Of a stretch of 64,000 bases of DNA, positions 1 to 9,316 are shown piece after piece. Made by a program: the position numbers and the translations under genes. Positions within the stretch are counted from its first letter, which is position 1. Every line of letters begins with the position of its first letter. This stretch comes from JAZDFC01 sp043808235. GTDB taxonomy: Bacteria; Bacteroidota; Ignavibacteria; Ignavibacteriales; Melioribacteraceae. The notes beneath the pieces were generated by a model, which worked only from the letters and a program-made list of their open reading frames with translations, made no database searches and was not told the origin of the DNA. The stretch is from the NCBI GenBank assembly GCA_043808235.1, contig JAZDFC010000039.1, forward strand, positions 124,001 to 188,000. Reading direction: 5' to 3'.

Positions 1-232
1 AAAAATAAAAGAAAGTAATTTCAAAAAGAAGATGAATGAACCATCAATTCCCCAGATAAGGATTCCAGTATTGATAAAAATCAAAATTTTACGCAGAAAC
101 AAAACCTTTTTTCAAAATTATGTGTTATAGATTTAGTGAATTATAACTGTTAAATAAAATTGCTAAATTTACAATGAACTTAGGATTGGACTACAATCCC
201 AACAATAGATTGAAAATTACAAGGAAATAAAT
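1..232. other. AT-rich upstream region of aceE
   Basis: I see no gene here. The stretch is very AT-rich and presumably carries the aceE promoter, but no clear -35/-10 pair stands out. An AAGGA ribosome binding site lies at 221-225, just ahead of the aceE ATG. Confidence 0.4.
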
Positions 233-2953
233 ATGGATGAGATTAAAAAAGACGGTCGGAACGAGCTTGAAGAATTGGAAACAAAGGAATGGTTAGAATC
301 GCTTGAATATGTTTTGAAATCCGGCGGTCCGCAACGTGTTCGTCAATTACTTCATGATCTTGATACTTATGCGCACGAGTCGGGAGTTGATTTGCCCTTC
401 ACGGCAAACACGCCTTATCTAAACACAATTCCCCAAAATAAGCAGCCAAACTTTCCAGGCGGAAGGGAAATTGAACGGCGGATAAAAAGCATTATCCGGT
501 GGAACGCAATGTCGATGGTTGTTCGCGCCAACAAAGAAGAAAACGGCATCGGCGGACACATTTCAACATACGCATCGGCAGCAACTTTGTACGAGATTGG
601 ATTCAATCATTTCTTCCGGGGCAAAGACGGGAATCACGAAGGCGATATAATTTATTTCCAGGGACATGCGGCTCCCGGAATTTATGCCCGCGCTTTTCTC
701 GAAGGAAGAATCACAAAAGAGCAGCTTGAAAATTTTAGAAGAGAATTAAAACCCGGTGGCGGTCTTTCGTCATATCCGCATCCGTGGCTGATGTCTGACT
801 TTTGGGAATTCCCAACCGTGTCTATGGGGCTTGGTCCGTTACAGGCAATTTATCAAGCAAGATTCAATCGTTATCTCGAAGACCGCGGATTGAAAAAACC
901 AAGCGATCAAAAAATATGGGCGTTCCTCGGCGACGGCGAAACCGATGAACCCGAAGCGCTGGGTGCAATTTCACTCGCAGCACGCGAGAAGCTTGACAAC
1001 TTAATTTTTGTTATCAACTGCAACCTTCAGCGACTTGATGGACCTGTTCGCGGAAACGGAAGTATTATCCAGGAATTGGAAGCAATGTTCCGCGGCGCCG
1101 GATGGAATGCAATAAAAGTAATTTGGGGAAGTGATTGGGATCCTTTGATCGAGGCGGATAAAACAGGATTGCTTGCAAAAAGAATGAACGAAAGCATCGA
1201 CGGAGAATCGCAAAATTATGTTACGCGCGGCGGTAAATATATTCGCGAACATTTCTTTGGTAAATATCCCGAACTCTTGAAACTCGTTGAGAAATATTCC
1301 GACGAGCAACTTGAAAAAATGAAACGCGGCGGTCACGACCCCGAAAAAGTTTATGCCGCATATAAAGCTGCTGTTGAACACAAAGGTTCGCCGACGGTCA
1401 TTTTAGCCAAGACTGTAAAAGGTTACGGGCTTGGCGAAGCAGGCGAAGGAAAAAATATTACGCATCAACAGAAAAAATTAAACGAAGAAGAACTAAAAGA
1501 ATTTCGCACACGGTTTTCAATTCCGTTGAGCGATGAAGATGTGACCAAAGCCCCGTTTTATCGCCCGCCGGAAGACTCGGCTGAAATCCGGTACATCAAA
1601 GAACGAAGAAAAATTCTTGGTGGTTATGTTCCCAAAAGAGTTGTGAAGGCTTCGCCTCTTAAAACTCCGTCGGAAGAATTATTCCATGAGTTTTTTGCCG
1701 GAACGGAAGGGCGCGAAGTTTCAACTACGATGGTTTTTGTTCGTATACTTGCAAAGCTGTTAAAGGACAAAGAACTCGGTCATCTGATTGTGCCGATAGT
1801 TCCCGACGAAGCGCGCACATTCGGAATGGAAGCGCTGTTCCGCCAGATTGGAATTTATGCGCACACCGGTCAGCTTTACGAGCCGGTTGATAGAGATAGT
1901 TTTTTATATTATAAAGAAGCGAAGAACGGACAAATTCTTGAAGAGGGAATTACCGAAGCAGGTTCGTTTTCGTCGTTCATAGCTGCGGGTACTGCATACG
2001 CAACTTATGGAATAAACATGATTCCTTTCTTCACACTTTACTCGATGTTTGGTATGCAGAGAGTCGGCGATCTTGTTTGGGCTGCTGCCGATATGCAGAC
2101 GAAAGGATTTTTCCTTGGCGCTACTGCGGGTAGAACAACTCTTGCGGGCGAAGGGCTTCAGCATCAGGATGGTAATTCGCATTTGTTGGCTTACACTGTT
2201 CCAAATCTCGTTGCATACGATCCTGCGTTCGCATACGAGCTTGCAGTGATTATTCGGAAGGGAATCTGCCGCATGTATGAAAAGCAGGAAAATGTTTTCT
2301 TCTATATTACAATCATGAATGAAAATTATGCGCAACCCCCGATGCCTGTTGATCCCGATGGAGGAACAGAAAAAATTAAAGAAGGAATTCTTGCCGGTAT
2401 GTATAAATTCAGAGCCGGTGAAAAAACTGCTTCAAAGAAAAACGGGAAAGAGAAAAAAGCGAAAGTGCATCTGCTTGGCAGCGGAACAATTTTGAATGAG
2501 GTTATCAAAGCGGCGGATATACTTGAAAAGGATTACAAAGTTGATGTTGATATTTGGAGCGTTACGAGTTATAAAAATCTTCATCTCGATGCACAGGAAA
2601 CCGAACGATGGAATATGTTCAATCCCGACAAAGAATCGAAATTGCCTTACATCGCAGAAATCACAAAAGGCGAAACCGGCGTGTTCGTTGCTGCCTCGGA
2701 TTATATTCAATTAATGAAAGACGCGCTTGCAAAATGGCTGCCCGGACCGCTTCATTCACTTGGAACTTTTGGATTTGGAAGAAGCGAGGGACGAGCTTCC
2801 CTGCGGGACTTTTTCGAGGTGGACGCAAAACATATTGTTTATGCTTCGCTTTATTCGTTGATGAAAGAAGGCTCCGTTAAAAAAGAAGTTGTTAAAAAAG
2901 CAATGAAGGATTTGGGAATCAATCCTGATAAACCGAATCCGATGAAATCGTAA
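233..2953 (+). CDS. aceE: Pyruvate dehydrogenase E1 component, homodimeric type
   Basis: Thiamine-diphosphate-dependent decarboxylation of pyruvate and reductive acetylation of the E2 lipoyl group in the cytoplasmic pyruvate dehydrogenase complex. At 906 aa it matches the single-chain AceE family (about 890 aa). The ThDP-binding stretch is clear: GDGETDEPEALGAISLA followed by FVINCNLQRLDGPV around residues 225-270. The N-terminal region also has the family pattern with GHISTYASAATLYE. The ATG at 233 has an AAGGA ribosome binding site 8 bases upstream. The E2 gene follows on the same strand after a 72-base gap that contains a hairpin repeat. No E3 (lipoamide dehydrogenase) gene is in the window. 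Confidence 0.97.
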   Translation: MDEIKKDGRNELEELETKEWLESLEYVLKSGGPQRVRQLLHDLDTYAHESGVDLPFTANTPYLNTIPQNKQPNFPGGREIERRIKSIIRWNAMSMVVRANKEENGIGGHISTYASAATLYEIGFNHFFRGKDGNHEGDIIYFQGHAAPGIYARAFLEGRITKEQLENFRRELKPGGGLSSYPHPWLMSDFWEFPTVSMGLGPLQAIYQARFNRYLEDRGLKKPSDQKIWAFLGDGETDEPEALGAISLAAREKLDNLIFVINCNLQRLDGPVRGNGSIIQELEAMFRGAGWNAIKVIWGSDWDPLIEADKTGLLAKRMNESIDGESQNYVTRGGKYIREHFFGKYPELLKLVEKYSDEQLEKMKRGGHDPEKVYAAYKAAVEHKGSPTVILAKTVKGYGLGEAGEGKNITHQQKKLNEEELKEFRTRFSIPLSDEDVTKAPFYRPPEDSAEIRYIKERRKILGGYVPKRVVKASPLKTPSEELFHEFFAGTEGREVSTTMVFVRILAKLLKDKELGHLIVPIVPDEARTFGMEALFRQIGIYAHTGQLYEPVDRDSFLYYKEAKNGQILEEGITEAGSFSSFIAAGTAYATYGINMIPFFTLYSMFGMQRVGDLVWAAADMQTKGFFLGATAGRTTLAGEGLQHQDGNSHLLAYTVPNLVAYDPAFAYELAVIIRKGICRMYEKQENVFFYITIMNENYAQPPMPVDPDGGTEKIKEGILAGMYKFRAGEKTASKKNGKEKKAKVHLLGSGTILNEVIKAADILEKDYKVDVDIWSVTSYKNLHLDAQETERWNMFNPDKESKLPYIAEITKGETGVFVAASDYIQLMKDALAKWLPGPLHSLGTFGFGRSEGRASLRDFFEVDAKHIVYASLYSLMKEGSVKKEVVKKAMKDLGINPDKPNPMKS

Positions 2954-2973
2954 AATGGTTATGAAAACAAAAT

Positions 2974-3012
2974 GAGATTCTTCGCTCCCGCCATTGGCGG
3001 GGACTCAGAATT
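2974..3012. repeat. Hairpin repeat between aceE and aceF
   Basis: A palindromic micro-element. The outer arms are ATTCT and AGAAT, and the inner stem is CCCGCC-ATT-GGCGGG. The outer part (AGATTCTTCGCTCC ... CAGAAT) matches the element found in frame inside the T9SS gene at 62985-63008. It explains why the aceF reading frame is open upstream of the true start. Confidence 0.65.
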
Positions 3013-3025
3013 AATCGAGGAAAAA

Positions 3026-4702
3026 ATGATTATTGAATTCAAACTACCGGAACTTGGCGATAACATAACATCGGCAGATATTACGAGGGTTTTTGTTAAA
3101 GCCGGTGATAAAATAGAGAAGGATCAACCCGTTGTTGAAATTGAAACCGACAAAGCTTCTGTTGAAGTGCCGTCTGAAATTAGCGGAGTTGTTAAAGAGG
3201 TGTTGGTTAAAGCGGGCGATAAAACAAAATCCGGAAATGTGCTGATTAAAATTGAGTCCGTCGCTGCCGTGGCGGTTCAAGAAAAAATTGAAAATGAAAA
3301 ATTGGTCGATACAATTATTACAAAGCCGGAACCGGTGAAAGTTGTTGAAACTGTTTCTGCAAACACGTCAACCGAACCGATGATTATTGAATTTAAACTG
3401 CCGGAACTCGGAGATAATATTCTCAGCGCCGATCTTACGAAGATACTTGTCTCTGCAAACGACAAGATTGAAGTTGATCAACCGCTATTCGAAATTGAAA
3501 CAGACAAAGCAACCGTGGAAGTACCATCGGATGTAAATGGAATTGTAAAAAAAATTAGTGTGAAGGCGGGAGAAAAAGTTAAACCCAGTCAAACAATTTT
3601 GCTAATTGAAACAACCTCTCCCGTAATGAAAAATGGAAATGAAAAATCAATTGCTGCCGCAGTTGTTCCCGTAAAGGTGGAAGAAATAATTACAACGAAG
3701 TTGCCGGAAAAAAATGTTATCGAAGACAACACACACGCAGCGCGCCAGTTTAAAAAAGAAATCACTTCGCAGATAGCGCCTGCCGCTCCTTCGGTAAGAA
3801 GGTTTGCACGCGAGATAGGAATTGATATTCACCAAGTGCGGGGCAGCGGACCCGGCAATAGAATTTCGATTGAAGATGTTAAAGCCTACTCAAAAAACAT
3901 AAATGAACAATTGAAAACATGGATGCCGGGTCAACAGAGCGGAGCGCCAGCATCGTTTGTTGGAATTGCACGCGAAACACTTCCTGACTTTTCGAAATGG
4001 GGTGAAGTTGAACGACAGCCAATGAGCAATGTGCGCCGTAAAACAGCCGAGCATCTTTCGTATGCATGGGCGACAATTCCGCATGTTACTCAATTCGATA
4101 AAGCCGACATTACCGAACTCGAAAAGTTGAGAAAACTCTTCGGCAAAAAGGTAGAAGACGCCGGCGGCAAATTAACCGTAACCGGTGTTCTGCTGAAAGT
4201 TATTGCTTCGGCAATGAAAGTGTTCCCGCAGTTTAATTCCAGCGTTGATATGGAAAAGAATGAAGTTATATTTAAAAAATTTGTGAATGTCGGCATTGCG
4301 GTTGATACCGATAGAGGATTGCTCGTTCCTGTTATCCGCGATATTGATAAAAAGAACATAACCCAATTATCAATTGAGCTCGCGGAGATTTCAAAAAAGG
4401 CGCGAGACAAAAAACTTTCGCTTGAAGATATGCAGGGCGGATGCTTTACAATCAGCAATCTTGGCGGAATAGGCGGGACATATTTTACCCCGATTGTCAA
4501 TTCACCCGAAGTTGCAATACTCGGAGTTTCGCGCTCGGCATTCGAGCCTGTTTACATTGAAGGCGAATTTAAACCGCGGTTGATGATGCCGCTCTCGTTA
4601 TCGTATGATCACCGAATAATCGACGGCGCTGACGGAATTCGATTTTTACGTTGGGTAATCAATGCGCTGGAGAATCCATTTCTGCTGAGTTTGGAAGGAT
4701 AG
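3026..4702 (+). CDS. aceF: Dihydrolipoamide acetyltransferase (E2 of pyruvate dehydrogenase), two lipoyl domains
   Basis: Transfers acetyl groups from lipoyl-lysine to CoA and forms the core of the complex. 558 aa from the chosen start. Domain order: lipoyl domain 1 (about 1-75, swinging-arm motif ETDKASVEVPS), lipoyl domain 2 (about 120-190, ETDKATVEVPS), a peripheral-subunit-binding domain (APSVRRFAREIGIDIHQVRG) and the C-terminal catalytic domain ending in SYDHRIIDGADG, which carries the active-site His and Asp. The two lipoyl domains are close copies. An upstream ATG at 2972 is in frame but lies in a hairpin repeat; the ATG at 3026 has a GAGG site at 3017-3020 and begins exactly at the lipoyl fold. 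Confidence 0.95.
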   Translation: MIIEFKLPELGDNITSADITRVFVKAGDKIEKDQPVVEIETDKASVEVPSEISGVVKEVLVKAGDKTKSGNVLIKIESVAAVAVQEKIENEKLVDTIITKPEPVKVVETVSANTSTEPMIIEFKLPELGDNILSADLTKILVSANDKIEVDQPLFEIETDKATVEVPSDVNGIVKKISVKAGEKVKPSQTILLIETTSPVMKNGNEKSIAAAVVPVKVEEIITTKLPEKNVIEDNTHAARQFKKEITSQIAPAAPSVRRFAREIGIDIHQVRGSGPGNRISIEDVKAYSKNINEQLKTWMPGQQSGAPASFVGIARETLPDFSKWGEVERQPMSNVRRKTAEHLSYAWATIPHVTQFDKADITELEKLRKLFGKKVEDAGGKLTVTGVLLKVIASAMKVFPQFNSSVDMEKNEVIFKKFVNVGIAVDTDRGLLVPVIRDIDKKNITQLSIELAEISKKARDKKLSLEDMQGGCFTISNLGGIGGTYFTPIVNSPEVAILGVSRSAFEPVYIEGEFKPRLMMPLSLSYDHRIIDGADGIRFLRWVINALENPFLLSLEG

Positions 4703-4712
4703 CTAAAAACAA

Positions 4713-4791
4713 GAGTAAGAATATGATCAAGAAAAAGATCAAGAAAATTTAAAATACTTTTTAAAAGAATACCTCGAACTTATTCTTACTC
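4713..4791. repeat. Long-range inverted repeat downstream of aceF
   Basis: An 11-base perfect inverted repeat (GAGTAAGAATA at 4713-4723, TATTCTTACTC at 4781-4791) encloses an AT-rich loop. It could act as a weak terminator-like structure, but there is no adjacent U tract. The remaining sequence to 4926 shows nothing else. Confidence 0.5.
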
Positions 4792-4926
4792 CTACTCATT
4801 TTCGCACTACCTCTCTCATCAATTTTATCTTTTTTCGTTTGGAATTATTAAATGCATGTTTAATAACTTTGCATAGCGGATTAAATTCTTCCACTATTAA
4901 CAAAAAATCTACAGGTAAGCCCCATC

Positions 4927-5874
4927 ATGAAAAAATACTTTCTACTGATCAATTCAATCTTGTTTATTAATGTAATCACCAGCGCGCAAAGCTTTGTTCT
5001 CCCTCTTTGGGAATCCGATATTCCTAACAGAAGGCAAACAAACGAAGTTGAAGTACGCGACACTTCCGATGTAATTCGAATCAGTAACGTGCAAGTACCT
5101 TCAATCACCGTTTATCTACCTTCAAAAAAAAATGCGAACGGCAAGGCAGTTGTAATTTGTCCCGGCGGTGGTTACATGCGGCTTGCGTTTGATTATGAAG
5201 GAGACGACGTTGCCAAGTTTTTTAACTCGCACGGTTACGCGGCAGTCATTTTAAAATACCGTCTTCCGATTTCTTCAAATAATATTGTCGGACACGAATC
5301 ACCTTTACTTGATGTAAAAAGAGCGATGAGGCTAACACGTTATCATTCGCACGAATGGAATTTTAAGGAAGATCAAATAGGAATTATAGGATTTTCTGCG
5401 GGCGGACATCTCGCTTCAACCCTCGGGACTCATTTCGATTTGGGATTACCCGAGGTTGTTGACCCAATCGATAAATTCAGTTCGCGCCCGGATTTTATGA
5501 TACTAATGTATCCCGTTATTACTTTCACCGATCCATTCTGTCATCAAGGTTCACGAAAAGCATTGATCGGCGAACCGGCTGATACTGCATTGATTAACTA
5601 TTATTCGAATGAATTGCAGATAAGGACCGATACACCACCAACTTTTATTGTGCATAGCTGCGACGATAAAAGTGTTCCGGTTGAGAACAGTTTGATGTTT
5701 TATAAAGCGTTGAAAGAAAAAAACATTCCAGTAGAAATGCATCTTTATCCCGAAGGTGGACACGGATATTCTCTTGCCGTAAATAAAGGACACACAGCAA
5801 AGTGGACGGAAGATTGTATCGCATGGTTAAAATGGATAGACGAAAGAAATAAACTTCCCGGTTTAATGAAATAA
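4927..5874 (+). CDS. Secreted alpha/beta-hydrolase, BD-FAE/xylan-esterase-like
   Basis: Predicted carboxylesterase acting outside the cytoplasm. 315 aa, starting with a signal peptide (MKKYFLLINSILFINVITSA, then QS). The fold signature is an oxyanion-hole loop CPGGGYM, a nucleophile elbow GFSAGGH, an acid region HSCDDKSVPVEN, and a C-terminal catalytic His in PEGGHGYS. This pattern is typical of the esterase/lipase group often found with polysaccharide-degrading enzymes, where it removes acyl groups from hemicellulose. The specific substrate is inference. It stands alone on the plus strand with no clear operon partner. Confidence 0.85.
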   Translation: MKKYFLLINSILFINVITSAQSFVLPLWESDIPNRRQTNEVEVRDTSDVIRISNVQVPSITVYLPSKKNANGKAVVICPGGGYMRLAFDYEGDDVAKFFNSHGYAAVILKYRLPISSNNIVGHESPLLDVKRAMRLTRYHSHEWNFKEDQIGIIGFSAGGHLASTLGTHFDLGLPEVVDPIDKFSSRPDFMILMYPVITFTDPFCHQGSRKALIGEPADTALINYYSNELQIRTDTPPTFIVHSCDDKSVPVENSLMFYKALKEKNIPVEMHLYPEGGHGYSLAVNKGHTAKWTEDCIAWLKWIDERNKLPGLMK

Positions 5875-5892
5875 GTATAAATAGAATGTGGA

Positions 5893-5918
5893 TCCGTCTG
5901 CCGTCAGGCAAGTTTTTA
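5893..5918 (+). terminator. Weak terminator-like hairpin after the esterase
   Basis: A short stem TGCC-GTCA-GGCA is followed by AAGTTTTT just downstream of the esterase stop codon. The stem is only four base pairs plus flanking partial pairing, so this is a tentative call. Confidence 0.35.
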
Positions 5919-5986
5919 TGATCGGCATTAATCTTAAGAAATCATGAAATTCAGTGTTCCATTATGGTTCTTGAAAAACTTTGTTT

Positions 5987-5994
5987 TATCTTTG
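5987..5994 (+). promoter_or_regulatory. Possible Bacteroidota-type -7 box (TATCTTTG)
   Basis: TATCTTTG fits the TAnnTTTG -7 consensus of Bacteroidota promoters and lies about 65 bases ahead of the DUF116 gene. No convincing TTTG -33 element is present at the expected distance. The same box occurs at 7226-7233 before the next gene. Confidence 0.3.
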
Positions 5995-6059
5995 TTCGTC
6001 ATAATCGCAAACCATTTTCCTGATCAGGTAGTAATCTTTTAGATATTATGGGAAGAAAC

Positions 6060-7223
6060 ATGGATGCAATAACTTATTCGCTGAAAATCGAGCAATCAAA
6101 CTCGGATGCGTATTACAATACAGCACGCAATTTTACAAACGAAGTAGTCGCTCAATCCGCTGATACACTGGTGCCGCTTGTGAGTGAATACATCGAATAT
6201 CTGAAATCATATCAACTCGAAGAAGTTCGCGAAGTTGAAGAATACATTCTGGAGTTAATCAGTTTTGGAATTTTATGGAAAACATACGCTGATAAAGCTC
6301 TCGCAGTTAAGCGTGCACCGTTCGTAACAATGTCGCGTATGGGGGAATGGCGAAAGAAACATCAGAAAATCAAACCGGCAATTGATGCAGCGCGCGGAGT
6401 TCTTATAACTCTTGTTTTGCTTCCCGAAAGGAACGGAAAACAACATATTCAAATTCCAATACTCGAGCAAGTAGATCATTTCTGTAAATGGATGGAAGCG
6501 ACCGGTGAATTCAGAGAACAAGCAATACGCTTCGTATTTTGGCGTGCTTACTGGGGGATGAAAGACGCTGCTTTTATGAAGAAGATTTTTATAACGATAA
6601 ATAATTTTATTAGCTGGTTCGATATTCGTTCGAATGAGGTGCTTGGCAAATATACGGAAAATGTCAACGATTTTCTCGAATGCTCACAGAATAAATATCG
6701 TTGGCGCGAAGACCGTGTTTCTTGCACGCGCTCCCGACTCGAATATCATTTAAACATGGTTGGCGCTGAATTAATGAATCGGGCTTTCCGAAAAGATTTT
6801 CGGAAAACAAATTTGAATGTAGTTCTTTTACCGGGTTGCATGCGAATCAATTCAAACGAAGAATGCAAAGCTAAGCGAGTTAAAGAAGGATTGATTTGCA
6901 CGGGCTGCACACCTCAGTGCCGTGTAAATGGATTGAGAGAAATGGGAAAGAAAAACGATTTTGATGTATATGTCATTCCACATGCTTCCGACCTCACACT
7001 TTGGGCGCCGCGGAAAGACAGCCCCGTGCGCGGAGTAATTGCATCGGCATGTGTTACAACTCTTGTTGAAGGCGGTTGGGAATTGAAAAGATACGGCGTA
7101 CCTGCGCAGTGCGTTCTTCTTGATTATAGCGGCTGCCGGAAACATTGGTGCGCGGAAGGAATTCCAACATCGTTGAATATAAATGAGTTAAAAAGGATAT
7201 TAGTCCGCGAGGCGGCAAATTAA
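6060..7223 (+). CDS. DUF116 domain protein
   Basis: 387 aa. The C-terminal half carries the cysteine-rich DUF116 region: LPGCMRINS, then CKAKRVKEGLICTGCTPQC, ASACVTTLVEGGW and LDYSGCRKHWC, suggesting metal or Fe-S binding. The biochemical role of DUF116 is not established. The N-terminal half is alpha-helical and has no motif I recognise. I chose the ATG at 6060 rather than 6048 because GGAAG at 6051-6055 gives it a properly spaced ribosome binding site. The DinB-like gene follows 30 bases later on the same strand, so the two are probably co-transcribed. Confidence 0.8.
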   Translation: MDAITYSLKIEQSNSDAYYNTARNFTNEVVAQSADTLVPLVSEYIEYLKSYQLEEVREVEEYILELISFGILWKTYADKALAVKRAPFVTMSRMGEWRKKHQKIKPAIDAARGVLITLVLLPERNGKQHIQIPILEQVDHFCKWMEATGEFREQAIRFVFWRAYWGMKDAAFMKKIFITINNFISWFDIRSNEVLGKYTENVNDFLECSQNKYRWREDRVSCTRSRLEYHLNMVGAELMNRAFRKDFRKTNLNVVLLPGCMRINSNEECKAKRVKEGLICTGCTPQCRVNGLREMGKKNDFDVYVIPHASDLTLWAPRKDSPVRGVIASACVTTLVEGGWELKRYGVPAQCVLLDYSGCRKHWCAEGIPTSLNINELKRILVREAAN

Positions 7224-7253
7224 TTTATCTTTGCAAAAAATGTTGGGACGAAA

Positions 7254-7730
7254 ATGAATCAGCAGAAGATGTTTAAATATAAAGGCGCTGAAGCGTTGAT
7301 TGCACTTCATCGTTTACACATTCTTTCTTTTGTGAATACATGGAAGTCAGCGAAGGCTGCCAATATAAAGCTACCCGAAACAGATGATGAGTGGTATGCA
7401 TCTATTGATATGCTTGGAAGACACATTTTAAATTCAGCGCGTGGATACAATATTTGGATTTGCAAAAAACTTGAGCTGCCCGAACCGGAAATTATACCGG
7501 CGCCCCAGGCAGAAGAATTACCATATAAAATTGACGAATACACCGAACATTTGTTGGAGAATTGGGGACTGCAATTATGCGATGTGCCGGAAGATAAATT
7601 TCATGGTCAGACGTACACATCCAATTGGGGAGTTGAGTATTGCGTCGATGCGATGATGGAACATGCGGTAATGCATCCGATACGGCATGAGTTTCAGTTA
7701 ATAAATTTGACAAATGCGCAGAAGAAATGA
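7254..7730 (+). CDS. DinB-like four-helix-bundle protein
   Basis: 158 aa, single domain. Histidines are placed as in the DinB/YfiT superfamily: one in the DMLGRHILNSARG helix and two in the C-terminal helix HAVMHPIRHEFQL, a possible metal site. Family members include thiol-dependent transferases; no substrate can be named here. It follows the DUF116 gene by 30 bases, and a TATCTTTG box at 7226-7233 could be a -7 promoter element. Confidence 0.7.
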   Translation: MNQQKMFKYKGAEALIALHRLHILSFVNTWKSAKAANIKLPETDDEWYASIDMLGRHILNSARGYNIWICKKLELPEPEIIPAPQAEELPYKIDEYTEHLLENWGLQLCDVPEDKFHGQTYTSNWGVEYCVDAMMEHAVMHPIRHEFQLINLTNAQKK

Positions 7731-8006
7731 GGATGTAAAAATATCGCCGTAGTAAATTGATAAGCTTTTATCGAAGAAGATGGTGCTATTACGTTAAGCA
7801 CACAGTTGGCAGTTTGCAGACAGCAGTATAAAACTGATGAACAGATTAATTGTTAAATGGTTGTGGGCAATTAAATCCCCAACGTGCCGAAGGATATGAT
7901 TGGACAATTTTTTCATCCCCAAAGTGATGTAAAAACATTTTCGAATAATTCTAAAGTAATATTTATATTGTTACCATAATAATTCTATTTAATTGCATTC
8001 CAGCTT

Positions 8007-9290
8007 ATGTCGCACGTAACAATAAAGTCTGCATATAAAAATTTAGTTGACCGGATAAACCGGTTTCCGCAGGGTGCGCCGCCTTCCGAGTTGTTGTATA
8101 AAATTCTTCAGCTATTATTTTCAGAGAAAGAAGCGGAATTTGTATCGCTTCTGCCTATAAAACCATTCACCGTAGAAACTGCTGCGCGTTCAACAAAGAA
8201 ATCGTTGGTGGAAACACAAAAACTTCTCGATGAACTTTCATCTAAAGGAATATTGATGGATGTTGAAATGAATGGAAAATCCGAATATACACTTCCCCCG
8301 CCGATGGCGGGCTTCTTCGAGTTTTCGATGATGCGTATCAGAAATGATATTGATCAAAAAGTATTAGCTGAATTGTTCTATCAATATTTGAACGTGGAAG
8401 AAGATTTTATAAAACAACTTTTCACAAACGGCGAAACGCAGTTAGGTAGAGTGTTTGTAAATGAAAACGCTGTAAGTGAATCGAACAAACTCGAGGTGCT
8501 TGATTACGAGAAAGCGACCGAAGTAATTCAAACCGCAAGTCATAGAGCTGTTGGAGTTTGTTACTGCCGGCATAAAATGGAACATCTCGGTAAAGCATGC
8601 GATGCACCGATGGATATTTGCATGACATTCAATGACGCCGCAGAGTCATTATCAAAGCATAAAATTGCGAGAGCGATAGATGTTAAAGAAGGAATGGATT
8701 TACTTCAATTAGCTTATGAAAAGAATCTTGTTCAGTTCGGCGAGAATGTAAAACGGGGAGTTTCTTTTATCTGCAATTGCTGCGGGTGCTGCTGCGAAGC
8801 GATGCTTGCCGCCAAACGGTTCGGTATGCTTCATCCGGTGCATACAACAAATTATCTTCCTGAAATAAAAATAGAAAACTGCACGGGCTGCGGTAAGTGT
8901 GTCGAGATTTGTCCGGTAGAAGCAATGACCCTTGTTTCCGCTAATGATCCGGTGAAGAAGAAAAAGAAAAGAGCAAAATTAAATGAAGAGATTTGTCTTG
9001 GCTGCGGGTTATGTGTTAAGGCATGCACAGAGAATGGAGTCAAATTAATCGAAAGGAAACAAAGAGTAATTACTCCATTGAACGGAGTCCACAAAGCAGT
9101 AATGATGGCTATTGAGAGAGGCAAATTCCAGAACTTGATATTTGATAACCACGCGTTGTGGAACCACCGCGCGATGGCTGCAATACTCGGAGTAGTTCTA
9201 AAACTGCCGCCAATAAAACAAGCTCTTGCAAGCAAACAAATCAAATCGCGTTACTTCGAATATTTGTTGAGCAAATCGCCATCAAATTGA
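8007..9290 (+). CDS. 4Fe-4S ferredoxin-type protein with N-terminal helical domain
   Basis: 427 aa, no signal peptide, so cytoplasmic. Two classical 4Fe-4S motifs occur near residues 290-345: CTGCGKCVEICP and CLGCGLCVKAC. Upstream there are two additional cysteine clusters, CYCRHKMEHLGKACDAP...C and CNCCGCCC, which could bind further metal. The first ~150 residues are helical and may form a winged-helix-like domain. Similar proteins are annotated only as 4Fe-4S binding proteins in anaerobes; an electron-transfer role is inference. A 15-base hairpin (CCCGCC-GAT-GGCGGG, 8297-8311) lies inside the coding sequence. Confidence 0.8.
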   Translation: MSHVTIKSAYKNLVDRINRFPQGAPPSELLYKILQLLFSEKEAEFVSLLPIKPFTVETAARSTKKSLVETQKLLDELSSKGILMDVEMNGKSEYTLPPPMAGFFEFSMMRIRNDIDQKVLAELFYQYLNVEEDFIKQLFTNGETQLGRVFVNENAVSESNKLEVLDYEKATEVIQTASHRAVGVCYCRHKMEHLGKACDAPMDICMTFNDAAESLSKHKIARAIDVKEGMDLLQLAYEKNLVQFGENVKRGVSFICNCCGCCCEAMLAAKRFGMLHPVHTTNYLPEIKIENCTGCGKCVEICPVEAMTLVSANDPVKKKKKRAKLNEEICLGCGLCVKACTENGVKLIERKQRVITPLNGVHKAVMMAIERGKFQNLIFDNHALWNHRAMAAILGVVLKLPPIKQALASKQIKSRYFEYLLSKSPSN

Positions 9291-9316
9291 GCTGGAATAT
9301 TCACGGCTAACAATTC

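Noticed and set aside
2972..3025. Upstream in-frame ATG adding 18 residues to E2
   Set aside because: The extra codons are translated from a hairpin repeat, have no good ribosome binding site, and precede the exact start of the lipoyl domain at 3026.
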